DNA of 64,000 bases, from positions 23,941 to 87,940 of the forward strand of contig NZ_JAEUAV010000032.1 of NCBI RefSeq assembly GCF_019511605.1, given 5' to 3'. The position numbers and the translations under genes were made by a program. This DNA comes from Paraburkholderia phenoliruptrix (GTDB lineage: Bacteria > Pseudomonadota > Gammaproteobacteria > Burkholderiales > Burkholderiaceae). Below the pieces are notes generated by a model. It was not told the DNA's origin. It was given only the letters and a program-made list of their open reading frames with translations, and searched no databases. This document shows positions 1 through 8,443 of the stretch, piece by piece. Numbering within the stretch: position 1 is the first letter of the stretch; each line of letters begins with the position of its first letter.

Positions 1-627
1 AAGCCTGTCGAACCCTCCACCGCCGACCTGGGCCGGCGCGTGCGCGCCGCCCGTCAATCGCAGGACCTCACGCTCGAGACCGCAAGCCGTCTTTGCGGCG
101 TCTCGCGCTCCACCCTTTCCAAAGTCGAAAACGGCCTCATGTCCCCGACTTTCGACGTGCTGCAGAAAATCGTCGTCGGTCTGAAGATTGAAATCGGCGA
201 ATTGTTCGGCTCGACGCCTAAAGTCAGCGCGAGCGGACGTCGCGCGTTGACGCGCAAAGGCGAAGGCCAGCGCCACGCCTATCGCGGCTATCAAATGGAA
301 CTGCTCGCGACCGACCTCGCGCACAAAGCCATGCTGCCGTTTCGCATCCGCATTTCGGCGCATACGCTCGACGCGTTCGACGACTGGGGCCGCCACGAAG
401 GCGAAGAATTTCTGTATGTCATCAGCGGCAGCGTCTGCCTGTATTCGGAGCTGTATGCGCCGACGCACCTCAACGCGGGCGACAGCCTCTACTTCGACAG
501 TCGCACCGGCCACGCGGCGGTATCGACAAGTGAAGAGGACGCCGAAGTATTATGGATGGCAACGAACGCGGATATTCCCCGAACGCCCAACCGCGACGAA
601 TCCGCCGCCAAATCTGCGGTGAAGTAG
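1..627 (+). CDS. XRE-family regulator with cupin sensor domain (5' end outside window)
   Basis: The reading frame is already open at base 1 and stays open through 208 codons, so the true start lies upstream; an in-frame GTG at 40 is inside the helix-turn-helix and is not a credible start. The N-terminal part is a lambda-repressor type HTH (LTLETASRLCGVSRSTLSKV, then a conserved MSPTFDVLQKI helix), followed after a short linker by a double-stranded beta-helix cupin (HEGEEFLYVISGSV, then GDSLYFDSRTGH). Members of this family are DNA-binding regulators whose cupin senses a small metabolite. The gene converges on the neighbouring dioxygenase gene with a 13-bp gap. Its target and effector cannot be read from the sequence. 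Confidence 0.88.
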   Translation, partial: KPVEPSTADLGRRVRAARQSQDLTLETASRLCGVSRSTLSKVENGLMSPTFDVLQKIVVGLKIEIGELFGSTPKVSASGRRALTRKGEGQRHAYRGYQMELLATDLAHKAMLPFRIRISAHTLDAFDDWGRHEGEEFLYVISGSVCLYSELYAPTHLNAGDSLYFDSRTGHAAVSTSEEDAEVLWMATNADIPRTPNRDESAAKSAVK

Positions 628-640
628 CGTAATTCGCAGG

Positions 641-1762
641 TCAATCGCGCGCCTGTGCGAGTGCGCTCAAATTGCCTTCGCCGAATCCGTGATGTCCCTG
701 GCGTTGCACAATCTCGAAGAAGATCTCGCCGGCGCGGCGGCGCACGAAGGTCTGAAAAAACAGTTGCGGCACACCGTCGGCGCCAATCTCGCCATCCACG
801 AGAACATGCGTGGACTTCAGGCGCTGCACGTCGAGGCCATGCCCCGGCAAGCGCGCGTCGAGCTGCTCGTAGTAGCGCGGCGGCGGCTCCACGAATTCCA
901 CGCCGTTTGCAAGCAACTGCTCGACACAAGCAAAGATATCGTCCGTGGCGAGTGCAATGTGCTGGACACCTTCGCCGGGATGATCGGGCAAGTACTGATG
1001 CATGAGATCTGTCCGCCGTGTGCCCTCTTCATACAGCGGAATGCGGATCGCGCCACAAGGCGACACCATCACGCGCGATTCGGCTGACACATGCCAGTTG
1101 GCGTGCAGCTCGTGAATTTCGCGGAAATTCAGCAGGTCGCGGTAAAAATCGAGCCACTCCTGCATGCGGCCCGCGCCCACCGTTTGCGTCAGGTGATCCA
1201 CGGCGACGAGGCCCGTGCCGGCGTGGCTCAGATCGGCATGCGCAGTGTCTATGTGTATCGGGCGGAAGTCGATGTCGAAGATGGAGATATCGCCCAGCCC
1301 GCCGCGCTGGCCCCCGCGCCCGCGCCAACGGTCGACAAAGTAGATGTGCGAGTCGCCAATGCCCTGAATGGCGGGAATCAGCAGCTCGCCAGCGCCGATT
1401 CTCTCGCCTTCGAACGCCCACGCGCCCAGTTCGATAGCGCGGTCGAAAGCGCGCTGCGCGTCGGCCACGCGAATACCGATTGCGCAAATGCCCGCGCCGT
1501 ACTCCTCGGCGTAGCGCGCGGCAAACGAATCGGGCTCGGCATTGATCAGGAAATTCATTTCGCCCTGCCGGTACAGCGTGACATCCTTGCTGATGTGGCG
1601 CGCAATCGCCTTGAAGCCGAGCCGGGTGAAGGTGTCGCCAAGCGCCTGCGGATCGCGCGAGGCGAACTCCACGAATTCCAGGCCGGCAGTGCCGAGCGGA
1701 TTGTGCTCGGGCGCCGACACAGCGCGAAGCGCGGCTTCTGGAGTGGGCAAGTCGCTGGGCAT
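641..1762 (-). CDS. hppD: 4-hydroxyphenylpyruvate dioxygenase
   Basis: A 373-residue protein of the HPPD family, which turns 4-hydroxyphenylpyruvate into homogentisate in tyrosine/phenylalanine breakdown in the cytoplasm. Two vicinal-oxygen-chelate halves are visible. The expected Fe(II) triad is present: His190 in VDHLTQTV, His268 in VQHIALAT and Glu350 in IFFEIVQ. The C-terminal GFGEGN motif is also family-typical. The frame extends 21 codons further upstream, but ATG at 1762 is preceded by AAGGAG at normal spacing and gives the usual length. It sits between a cupin regulator and pcaQ, so this end of the window is an aromatic-acid catabolic region. The homogentisate pathway genes are not in the window. 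Confidence 0.9.
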   Translation of the reverse strand: MPSDLPTPEAALRAVSAPEHNPLGTAGLEFVEFASRDPQALGDTFTRLGFKAIARHISKDVTLYRQGEMNFLINAEPDSFAARYAEEYGAGICAIGIRVADAQRAFDRAIELGAWAFEGERIGAGELLIPAIQGIGDSHIYFVDRWRGRGGQRGGLGDISIFDIDFRPIHIDTAHADLSHAGTGLVAVDHLTQTVGAGRMQEWLDFYRDLLNFREIHELHANWHVSAESRVMVSPCGAIRIPLYEEGTRRTDLMHQYLPDHPGEGVQHIALATDDIFACVEQLLANGVEFVEPPPRYYEQLDARLPGHGLDVQRLKSTHVLVDGEIGADGVPQLFFQTFVRRRAGEIFFEIVQRQGHHGFGEGNLSALAQARD

Positions 1763-2033
1763 GGCAATCTCCTTGTACGGTCTTTCGATGCTGGTTCGCT
1801 TGTTGCTAATCGCGGTGCCAATCATGTCGCCGACCGCGCTGCAGGCCGTGCTGCCCGGCTCGCAATTCGACGCTGCCCGAGCGATGTGGCGCTAACGAGC
1901 GGGAAGCAGCCGCTTTCGCACCGTGTTTTTACACCGGCTCACGCCAGCTTCGCAACCTCATTTTGTACTGAATGGTTCACTACAGCGACGATCCGCGTTG
2001 CGGCGCCGGTCGTGGGTGAACGCGGTGGCTCTG

Positions 2034-3032
2034 TCAGCTCGCCGGCGTCCGGCCGCGCACGCGCTTGCGCGTTACCTTGCCCGCGGCGTTGCCGCCGCTT
2101 GCCGCCATCCTCGCTTGCGCGACTTCCCGCACCGCGTCGATAAACGCTCGACCCACCGGCGAAGGCTGGGTATCGGAGCGCCGGATCAAGCCAACCGGTT
2201 CGTCCGTGCCAGCAAACGGCAGAGGCAAACGCACGAACATGCCGTGCGTCAACTCGTACTCCACCGCGCTCAACGGCACGAACCACACGGCGTCGTTCTC
2301 GAGCGTCAACGCGCGCCCCGTCGATACCGACAACACTTCGACAAACGCGGACAGCGGCAGCACGCCCCACGCGCTCAGCAGACTGTCCGCTGACTGCCGG
2401 ATCAGCGTGCCAAACGGCGGCAACACCACCGGGAAGTCCTGCAACGCAGCGGGCGGCAAGCCCGACGTTACGTCGAGTGGATGCCCGGCCCGCACGACGG
2501 CGACCAGCGGCTCGCTGAACAACTGCTCGAAGCTGAGCCCCACCATTCGCTCAGGGTCGGCTAGCCGCCCGATTGCGAATTCAATCGTGCCCGCTTTCAG
2601 ACGCTCGAGCAATTCCGGGTTTGCGCCCGTTGCCAGACGCACGATTACACGTGGCCAGAGCGACGCAAAACGCTTGAGGACAGGCGGTATCAACGCGCCG
2701 GCGACAGTCGGCAGAACGCCGACCTCGAGCGTCGCGGCGGCCGCGCCTTCTGCGCGTGCGAGCAGATTGACGCCCTGGCGCAAGGCGCTGACGCAAGCGC
2801 TCGCATGCGGCATGAACAGTTGCCCTTCGCGCGTCGGCACGGCTCCGTGGCGCCCGCGCTCGAACAGTTTCACGCCGAGAATGTCTTCCAGTTCTGCGAC
2901 GGTCTTCGAGACGGCAGGTTGGGTGATCGACAGGCTGCCAGCCGCCCGCTGGACGCTCCCGAATTGGGCCACGGCCAGAAAGCACTGAAGATGACGGAAT
3001 TTGACGCGGCTGTCCGCGAGGCTTCGTTGCAT
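2034..3032 (-). CDS. pcaQ: LysR-type activator PcaQ
   Basis: A 332-residue LysR regulator with an N-terminal winged HTH (residues about 10-70, including SITQPAVSKTVAELEDILG) and a substrate-binding-like effector domain. PcaQ activates the protocatechuate 3,4-dioxygenase genes in response to a beta-ketoadipate pathway intermediate. The assignment rests on the protein's overall resemblance to PcaQ and on its divergent position next to pcaHG (107-bp gap). No Shine-Dalgarno sequence is visible before ATG 3032, and a palindrome overlaps this start codon, which suggests weak and autoregulated expression. A run of about 20 basic and small residues ends the protein. Confidence 0.88.
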   Translation of the reverse strand: MQRSLADSRVKFRHLQCFLAVAQFGSVQRAAGSLSITQPAVSKTVAELEDILGVKLFERGRHGAVPTREGQLFMPHASACVSALRQGVNLLARAEGAAAATLEVGVLPTVAGALIPPVLKRFASLWPRVIVRLATGANPELLERLKAGTIEFAIGRLADPERMVGLSFEQLFSEPLVAVVRAGHPLDVTSGLPPAALQDFPVVLPPFGTLIRQSADSLLSAWGVLPLSAFVEVLSVSTGRALTLENDAVWFVPLSAVEYELTHGMFVRLPLPFAGTDEPVGLIRRSDTQPSPVGRAFIDAVREVAQARMAASGGNAAGKVTRKRVRGRTPAS

Positions 3033-3089
3033 AACGGGAGGTTATATTAAAAACGCCAAAACGTCATTTTTCATAACCGGATAGTTTGG
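3031..3089. promoter_or_regulatory. candidate PcaQ operator pair in the pcaQ-pcaH gap
   Basis: Two related elements are visible. ATAAC-N5-GTTAT (3031-3045) is a perfect 5-bp inverted repeat overlapping the pcaQ start. ATAACC-GGAT-AGTTTG (3073-3088) resembles the ATAACC-N4-GGTTAA type of PcaQ site described in rhizobia. Their starts are 42 bp apart, about four helical turns. LysR proteins usually bind a strong and a weak site, so one could be the recognition site and one the activation site; that is an inference. Confidence 0.5.
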
Positions 3090-3139
3090 ATAAAGTCTCG
3101 CCATAACGCCGTATCCCACAATCCCCGAAGGAGACATCG

Positions 3140-3844
3140 ATGGACGATTCCTTTCTCAGCGCGCGCGATTTCGCGTCGCATCCCCAGTACATCTCTCCCA
3201 GCTACGGTTCGTCGGTCAAACGCGGCCCGACGCGTCCGTTGATTCCGCTGAAGGAAAAGCTGCGCGACCAGCGCGTGCCCGTGTACGGCACCGAAGACCT
3301 CGGCGCGCTCGACAACGACCTCACGCGCAACGCCGTGCGTAACGGCGAGCCGCTTGGCGAACGCATCATCGTGACGGGCCGCGTGCTCGACGAAGGCGGC
3401 CGCCCGGTGCGCAACACGCTCGTCGAAATCTGGCAGGCCAATGCCGCCGGCCGTTATGTGCACAAGGTCGATCAGCACGACGCGCCGCTCGATCCGAACT
3501 TCCTCGGCGCCGGCCGCTGCCTGACGGATAACGAAGGCCGCTACCGTTTCCTGACCATCAAGCCGGGCGCGTACCCGTGGGGTAATCATCCGAACGCCTG
3601 GCGTCCGAATCACATTCACTTCTCGCTGTTCGGCGAGCATTTCGGCTCGCGGCTCGTCACGCAAATGTATTTTCCCGGCGACCCGCTGCTGGCGTTCGAT
3701 CCGATCTTCCAAGGGACGCCCGAACACGCGCGCGACCGGCTGATCGCTAAATTTTCGCTCGACACCACGCAAGAGTCCTACGCGCTCGGCTACGACTTCG
3801 ACATCGTGCTGCGCGGCCGCAACGAAACCCCGATGGAGCGCTAA
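3140..3844 (+). CDS. pcaH: protocatechuate 3,4-dioxygenase beta subunit
   Basis: A 234-residue catalytic subunit that, with PcaG, cleaves protocatechuate between its hydroxyls to 3-carboxy-cis,cis-muconate. The non-haem Fe(III) ligands are in place: Tyr106 (GRYVHK), Tyr145 (GAYPWG), His158 and His160 (NHIHFS). The family signature VEIWQANAAGRY is intact. The start is set by AAGGAG seven bases before ATG 3140. It is transcribed away from pcaQ and followed after 3 bp by pcaG. Confidence 0.95.
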   Translation: MDDSFLSARDFASHPQYISPSYGSSVKRGPTRPLIPLKEKLRDQRVPVYGTEDLGALDNDLTRNAVRNGEPLGERIIVTGRVLDEGGRPVRNTLVEIWQANAAGRYVHKVDQHDAPLDPNFLGAGRCLTDNEGRYRFLTIKPGAYPWGNHPNAWRPNHIHFSLFGEHFGSRLVTQMYFPGDPLLAFDPIFQGTPEHARDRLIAKFSLDTTQESYALGYDFDIVLRGRNETPMER

Positions 3845-3847
3845 GCC

Positions 3848-4435
3848 ATGACCACTCTCAAGCAAACGCCCTCGCAGACGGTTGGGCCCTACTTCGCATA
3901 CGGTCTGTGCCCGCAGCAATACGACTTCGACTTCAAGAGCCTCTTCACGCCCGTTCTCGCGGACCGCGAGGCGGCCGGCGAACACATCGCGATTGTCGGC
4001 CAGGTGTTCGACGGGGACGGCAAGGTCATCAGCGACGCGATGCTGGAAGTGTCGCAAGTGGATGCGAACGGCCACTACCCTGAATCGCGCGAGGAAATCC
4101 TGAAGACGGGCTTTCGCGGCTTTGCGCGCGTCGGCACCGGCACGGATCCGCACAAGCGCTTCGTCGTGGAGACGGTCAAGCCTGGCCGCGTGAGTGCGGA
4201 CGAGGCGCCGCATCTGAACGTGATCGTTACGATGCGGGGCATGCTGCTGCACGCTTTCACGCGAATCTACTTCGAGGACGAAGCGCAAGCCAACGAACGA
4301 GACCCCGTATTGGCGACAGTGCCGGCTGATCGCCGCGATACGCTCATTGCGCGCCGCGATCCGAACGCAGCCAACGTGTATCGCTTCGACATCTATATGC
4401 AAGGCGACAAGGAAACGGTGTTTTTCGACCTGTAA
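3848..4435 (+). CDS. pcaG: protocatechuate 3,4-dioxygenase alpha subunit
   Basis: A 195-residue alpha subunit, recognisable from TPSQTVGPYFAYGL at the N-terminus and the intradiol dioxygenase beta core; it lacks the four iron ligands, as alpha subunits do. It pairs with PcaH in the (alpha-beta-Fe) oligomer and helps shape the substrate pocket. Only 3 bp separate it from pcaH, so translation is likely coupled. A strong rho-independent terminator follows 86 bp downstream, so pcaHG is a two-gene unit here; pcaB, pcaC and pcaD are elsewhere. Confidence 0.95.
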   Translation: MTTLKQTPSQTVGPYFAYGLCPQQYDFDFKSLFTPVLADREAAGEHIAIVGQVFDGDGKVISDAMLEVSQVDANGHYPESREEILKTGFRGFARVGTGTDPHKRFVVETVKPGRVSADEAPHLNVIVTMRGMLLHAFTRIYFEDEAQANERDPVLATVPADRRDTLIARRDPNAANVYRFDIYMQGDKETVFFDL

Positions 4436-4521
4436 CGCCGATTTCTCACACTTTCATGTAGCTTTCATCTACACTCAAGTCGATCCGTCCAGCGACTGGA
4501 TCGCGAAACTCCAGGTAGTTG

Positions 4522-4546
4522 AGCCCGCCTTGCGCGGGCTTTTTTT
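4522..4546 (+). terminator. rho-independent terminator of pcaHG
   Basis: Stem AGCCCGC / GCGGGCT with a 5-nt loop, followed by seven T residues on the plus strand. It lies between pcaG and the convergent endopeptidase gene. Confidence 0.85.
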
Positions 4547-4573
4547 CGCACTCGCTGCAACAGCGGACCGCCG

Positions 4574-5821
4574 TCACCTCAGCGAGCAACCCAGCCAGCG
4601 GCGGATTCTGATTACGTCCGCAAGATGGTCGCGCGGGCCTGGCGCGCCAAGCACGACAATGTCGATGGGTCGGCCGTGCACCATCATTCGCACGACGACG
4701 CAGTGCCCGGCTTCATTAATGAAGCCGGTTTTCTGCAACACGATCGAGCGGTCGCCCCCTCTCACGAGCGCATTCGAGTTGTGATAACTCAGGCTCGCGC
4801 GCCGGCCGCCGGGAAATACCAGCTGAGCGCGGTCTGTCGAATAGGCGCGAATCAGCGGATAGCGGCTCGCTGCCGCCACGAGCCTGGCGAGGTCGCGCGC
4901 CGTCGACACGTTGTGCGGCGACAGGCCGGTGCCGTTCACGAACCGCGTATGGCGCATGCCGAGCGCACGTGCCTTTGCATTCATCGCGGCCACGAAGCCC
5001 GGCCTGCCGCCCGCGTAATCGCGGCTCAACGCGGCAGCCGCGCGATTCTCCGACGACATCAGCGCAATGTGCAGCATGTCGTGGCGAGGCAGAACCGAGC
5101 CCACACTCAGGCGCGATCCGGTGAACTTGTCGAAATCCTGGTCCTGAACCGTGACGTTGAGCGGCGCATCGAGCGCGTGTTTCGCGTCGAGCGACACTAC
5201 TGCCGTCATTAGTTTGGATATCGAAGCAATAGGCATTACCGTGTCGGCCTGTTTTTCCGTGAGCACGGTTTGCGTTCGCTCGTCGATCACAAACACCGAA
5301 CGCGAGCGCAGCAATGCTCGCGACTTCGGCGTATAGCCGCAGCGCGGCAACAGGCGAAGTCTCGCATGCGCCGCGTGCGCTCCATGGGCCGACGTACGCG
5401 AGGCCGCTACAGGTTGCCGCTTCCGATGCACGGTCACGCTCGCCGGGTGCTTCGGACCGCGTGGTTCGCGGACAATGCGTGCGGCCTGGCGGCGCGCTTT
5501 GGGCGCAAGCTTGCTTGCATGCAGCGGACGCTCCGTGTCGGTGATGTGTTTGCGCTTGTGCGCGACACGCTGCCGCGCCTTGTGCCTGGCAACTTTCTTC
5601 GCCTTGCTCCCGGTCCGCGCTTGCGCCTTCGAGAAGTGCCGCACCGGCGGCGACACATGGCGGCTCACACGAACCGACGCTTGCCGGGGAGGCTCGTGAG
5701 CCGCCCCGAACGTCCAGCCGATGTTCAGCCACAACAGCGCGAACACGGCGGCACAGCGAAGCCACGCAGCAAAATGGAAAACAGGAAATGACAATGAAGG
5801 AGTGACTCGACGGTACGGCAT
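4574..5821 (-). CDS. pbpG: D-alanyl-D-alanine endopeptidase of the PBP7/8 (PbpG) type with a long basic linker
   Basis: A serine peptidase of family S11, periplasmic, trimming peptidoglycan cross-links. The three active-site motifs are all present: SISK (about residues 200-203), SEN (257-259) and KTG (364-366). The start at 5821 is preferred over one 35 codons upstream because GGAAG precedes it and a hydrophobic signal segment (residues 12-40) follows. Between the signal and the catalytic domain lies a stretch of about 125 residues very rich in Arg, Lys and His with almost no acidic residues. PbpG proteins of this group often have a shorter basic segment here. The linker probably tethers the enzyme to an anionic polymer, which is an inference. 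Confidence 0.85.
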   Translation of the reverse strand: MPYRRVTPSLSFPVFHFAAWLRCAAVFALLWLNIGWTFGAAHEPPRQASVRVSRHVSPPVRHFSKAQARTGSKAKKVARHKARQRVAHKRKHITDTERPLHASKLAPKARRQAARIVREPRGPKHPASVTVHRKRQPVAASRTSAHGAHAAHARLRLLPRCGYTPKSRALLRSRSVFVIDERTQTVLTEKQADTVMPIASISKLMTAVVSLDAKHALDAPLNVTVQDQDFDKFTGSRLSVGSVLPRHDMLHIALMSSENRAAAALSRDYAGGRPGFVAAMNAKARALGMRHTRFVNGTGLSPHNVSTARDLARLVAAASRYPLIRAYSTDRAQLVFPGGRRASLSYHNSNALVRGGDRSIVLQKTGFINEAGHCVVVRMMVHGRPIDIVVLGAPGPRDHLADVIRIRRWLGCSLR

Positions 5822-6001
5822 GCAGCTTCCAGTTCTGTGGCGCGCGCCTTCAATGCCGAAAATGAGGAGGAGAACCGAGCGAGCGCGCCACCGGCAAAAG
5901 AGCGGAGATGTTAATGGAGATCGCACACACGATCAACGCGAAACTGCCAACGAGTCGGCGCGCAACTGGCATGCGCGCGCACTGCAGTGACCCGCCGGCG
6001 C

Positions 6002-6268
6002 TCAGCAGCGGAAGTGCTCGATGTTTTGCCCCGCGTAAATGGCGCGTGCCAGCCAGTCAGGTTTCTCGCCATGTCCGTCCCACGTATTACCGAATGCATC
6101 GCGATAAATGACCGCGCGCGTCGCGCTGGCGTCCGCTTCAATCGACTCGGCGAGTGCTTCTATCGTGATGCCGTATTCGTCCATGCGCCGGCGTATCCAC
6201 ACGATCAGGCGCTCGCGTGCATTGCCGTCGAGGTCGAACAGCCGTTGTTGTTCTTCTCGCTCTTTCAT
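6002..6268 (-). CDS. short H-NS family protein
   Basis: An 88-residue protein ending in an H-NS-type DNA-binding motif: YRDAFGNTWDGHGEKPDWL matches the W-x-G-x-G-x-x-P-x-W core that inserts into the minor groove of AT-rich DNA. The N-terminal half (MKEREEQQRLF, then DEYGITIEALAES) is much shorter than the two-part oligomerisation region of full-length H-NS. It may dimerise weakly or act as a modifier of a larger H-NS; that is inference. No clear Shine-Dalgarno precedes the ATG. Confidence 0.75.
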   Translation of the reverse strand: MKEREEQQRLFDLDGNARERLIVWIRRRMDEYGITIEALAESIEADASATRAVIYRDAFGNTWDGHGEKPDWLARAIYAGQNIEHFRC

Positions 6269-6582
6269 AAGTAACGGTGTGGCAGTTGATAGTGCCTGCG
6301 ATTGAAAAGAAAAAAGATCTGGCTGGAAGAACGCGAAGCCTTTCTGTTATTCCCGAATGAGTGACACCGGGTATTGGGGAATTCGCCGCGATTGCTCGAA
6401 TTGCACCCCGCGCTGCGGTGTTCCGAAGCAGCTTCAGCGTATGGAGCGCGATTCTAGCATTCAAATATTTGCGGCTGCCGCCAGCGTGTACGCGGGACAC
6501 CCATGCTATCTTTCAATGACGTTGTCCATTCCCAAACAATGACCGCAATGAAGGCCGATAGTCAGAACAAGGAGACGCAACC
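6269..6582. other. intergenic region, 314 bp
   Basis: Divergent gap between the H-NS-like gene and the LysE exporter gene, holding both promoters. AAGGAG lies just before the exporter start. I see no further gene, RNA or convincing repeat here. Confidence 0.5.
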
Positions 6583-7218
6583 ATGCCAGCCTCAACCGCC
6601 ATCCTCACCATTCTTGCCGCGCTGCTATTGGGCGCAATGAGTCCCGGACCGAGCTTCGTTATCGTCGCTAGAAATGCCATTGGTCTTTCGCGCGGGGACG
6701 GCCTCGCCACTGCGCTCGGCATGGGAATAGGCGGCGTGTTTTTTAGCGGTATTGCACTGCTCGGCTTGTACACGTTGCTTGCCACCGTCGAATGGCTTTA
6801 TATCGGCCTGAAAGTGGCCGGCGGACTTTACCTCGTTTATCTGGCCTCGAAGATCTGGCGCGGCGCCGCTAAACCGCTGGCATTCGACGCGGGCCAACGT
6901 GCCTCCACCAATCCGCGTAAATCTTTCTGGGTCGGCCTCAGCACGCAACTGAGCAACCCCAAGACGGCGGTTTACTACGGCAGCATCTTCGCGGCGCTGT
7001 TGCCGCAACATCCGCCGCTGTGGTGCTACTTCGCATTGCCGCCTGCAATTTTCTGCATTGAAGCCGGCTGGTACACGATAGTTGCGTTGTGCTTTTCGAG
7101 CCGGCGTCCGCGCGAGATCTATCTGCAGTGGAAAGCGTGGATCGACCGCGTCGCCGCCAGTGCGGTCGCCGCACTTGGCTTGCGTCTGATCGTGACCGCG
7201 CACAAGGTGGGGATCTGA
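6583..7218 (+). CDS. LysE/RhtB-family amino acid exporter
   Basis: A 211-residue inner-membrane protein with about six hydrophobic segments and the family signature GAMSPGPSFVIV near the N-terminus. LysE/RhtB proteins export amino acids or homoserine-type compounds using the proton motive force. The start is supported by AAGGAG nine bases upstream. Substrate specificity cannot be inferred, because no regulator of the LysG or Lrp type is adjacent. Confidence 0.85.
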   Translation: MPASTAILTILAALLLGAMSPGPSFVIVARNAIGLSRGDGLATALGMGIGGVFFSGIALLGLYTLLATVEWLYIGLKVAGGLYLVYLASKIWRGAAKPLAFDAGQRASTNPRKSFWVGLSTQLSNPKTAVYYGSIFAALLPQHPPLWCYFALPPAIFCIEAGWYTIVALCFSSRRPREIYLQWKAWIDRVAASAVAALGLRLIVTAHKVGI

Positions 7219-7523
7219 GCCGAACAGCGAGTTGAACCACGACATAAAGCCCGATACGAACCGCCATCCGGATAGCCCCATAAACGGGGCCATCTTGCAA
7301 ACCCACGGCAGAACTGGCGGTGCGCGGCACATCAGAACAGTTACAAGTTAATTGTTGACGCTGGTGTGCCGCAGCGGTTACTGTGGCATCCGAAGTTCAA
7401 GAAGTTCGATTGCTGTTCATCAATGTCTCGCTCCTCAGCGGTATTCGTTGTCCTCTCCCTCCTTGACGCTTCTCCCGCTCTTTCGCAGAGCACATCTTCT
7501 ATTTCTTTTCTCAGGGGTTCTTT
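7219..7523. other. cold-shock gene leader and intergenic region, 305 bp
   Basis: Lies between the exporter and the cold-shock gene. A GCCCC-N6-GGGGC hairpin at 7275-7290 could end exporter transcription but lacks a T run. The pyrimidine-rich stretch at about 7420-7515 immediately before the cold-shock start fits the long structured leaders typical of csp mRNAs. No other gene is visible. Confidence 0.45.
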
Positions 7524-7727
7524 ATGGATACCGGTACCGTTAAGTGGTTCAACGACAGCAAAGGCTTTGGCTTCATCACCCCGGACAAGGGCGGCGACGA
7601 CCTGTTCGCGCACTTCTCCGAAATCAAGGGCAATGGCTTCAAGACGCTCGCTGAAAACCAAAAGGTGAGCTTCGAGACCAAGCAGGGCCCGAAGGGTCTG
7701 CAAGCGGCCAACATCACGCCGCTCTAA
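7524..7727 (+). CDS. cspA: cold-shock domain protein
   Basis: A 67-residue single cold-shock domain, the whole protein being one OB fold. RNP1 (KGFGFI) and RNP2 (DLFAHF) are both intact. Csp proteins bind single-stranded RNA and act as RNA chaperones. The ATG follows AGGGG at normal spacing. GETGTGK-type or other domains are absent. A small conserved-looking protein gene lies 291 bp downstream on the same strand. Confidence 0.95.
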   Translation: MDTGTVKWFNDSKGFGFITPDKGGDDLFAHFSEIKGNGFKTLAENQKVSFETKQGPKGLQAANITPL

Positions 7728-8018
7728 GCAAAGCATGAAGGGCTCGGTGTCCGGCATCGGACATCGGGCTGCAGCGACATCCTCGCGGAGTTTCATCTCC
7801 CACAGTTGGCGCGCGACCGCTTCAGAGTTGCGGTGGTATTCGCAATTCGCCCGAGCGCCAAACGCCTCGTTGCACCTCATCCCCCTTTCGGCTTCAACGC
7901 CTTTTTAGCTCTCCGGCTGCGTTCTGATTCGGCTCGCAATGGCTTTGAATCGGCTCGTCCGCGCGACTCATTGAAAGTTCGCACGGCGGCGCGCGCCCGC
8001 ACATCATTAAAATTCAAA

Positions 8019-8243
8019 ATGCAAAACAAACATATTCATCATTACAACGGCTATGCCGTCAAACCTTCGGCGCACCGTTTGCCCGACGGTACGTTTTCGT
8101 CCAACCTGTTGCTCGAACGCGCCGATAGCGCGCGCTGCGAGGGTCTCTACCAGTTCTACTCGCTCGACTACTTCGCCGACGAAGAACAGGCCCTGCAGCA
8201 TTCCGCACGCTGGGCCCACGAGTGGGTCGATACGCGCGGTTGA
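8019..8243 (+). CDS. small conserved hypothetical protein downstream of csp
   Basis: A 74-residue protein beginning MQNKHIHHYNGY. The frame is open another 71 codons upstream, but that part has low-complexity, non-coding character and ATG 8019 gives the compact form I associate with this beta-proteobacterial family (motif KPSAHRLPDGTFSSNLLLER). The function is unknown. It has no signal peptide or membrane segment, and is rich in His and aromatic residues. Its position after a cold-shock gene may reflect shared regulation, which is inference. Confidence 0.65.
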   Translation: MQNKHIHHYNGYAVKPSAHRLPDGTFSSNLLLERADSARCEGLYQFYSLDYFADEEQALQHSARWAHEWVDTRG

Positions 8244-8443
8244 CGCATACAGAAGCGTCATAGTGCGCCGTTCTGCGCTTTTGACGCTCTTTACCAGCGC
8301 ACGGCGAGCGCAACCGCTCGCTCCGCTGCCCGTTTTCTCGGCACGCGGATAAAGAATCGGCCTCGACAGCCGTTATGCGAACTATGGCGCGGCCCCGCCC
8401 GCGCACCCTATTTTTCGCGTCCAACGCACTGTCGAATCCGATA

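Noticed and set aside
3071..4402. A 443-codon minus-strand frame opposite pcaHG
   Set aside because: Antisense shadow of two catalytic genes with verified iron ligands and a downstream terminator.
7748..7763. TGTCCG-N4-CGGACA hairpin as the cold-shock gene terminator
   Set aside because: A short 6-bp stem without a T run; insufficient to call a terminator.
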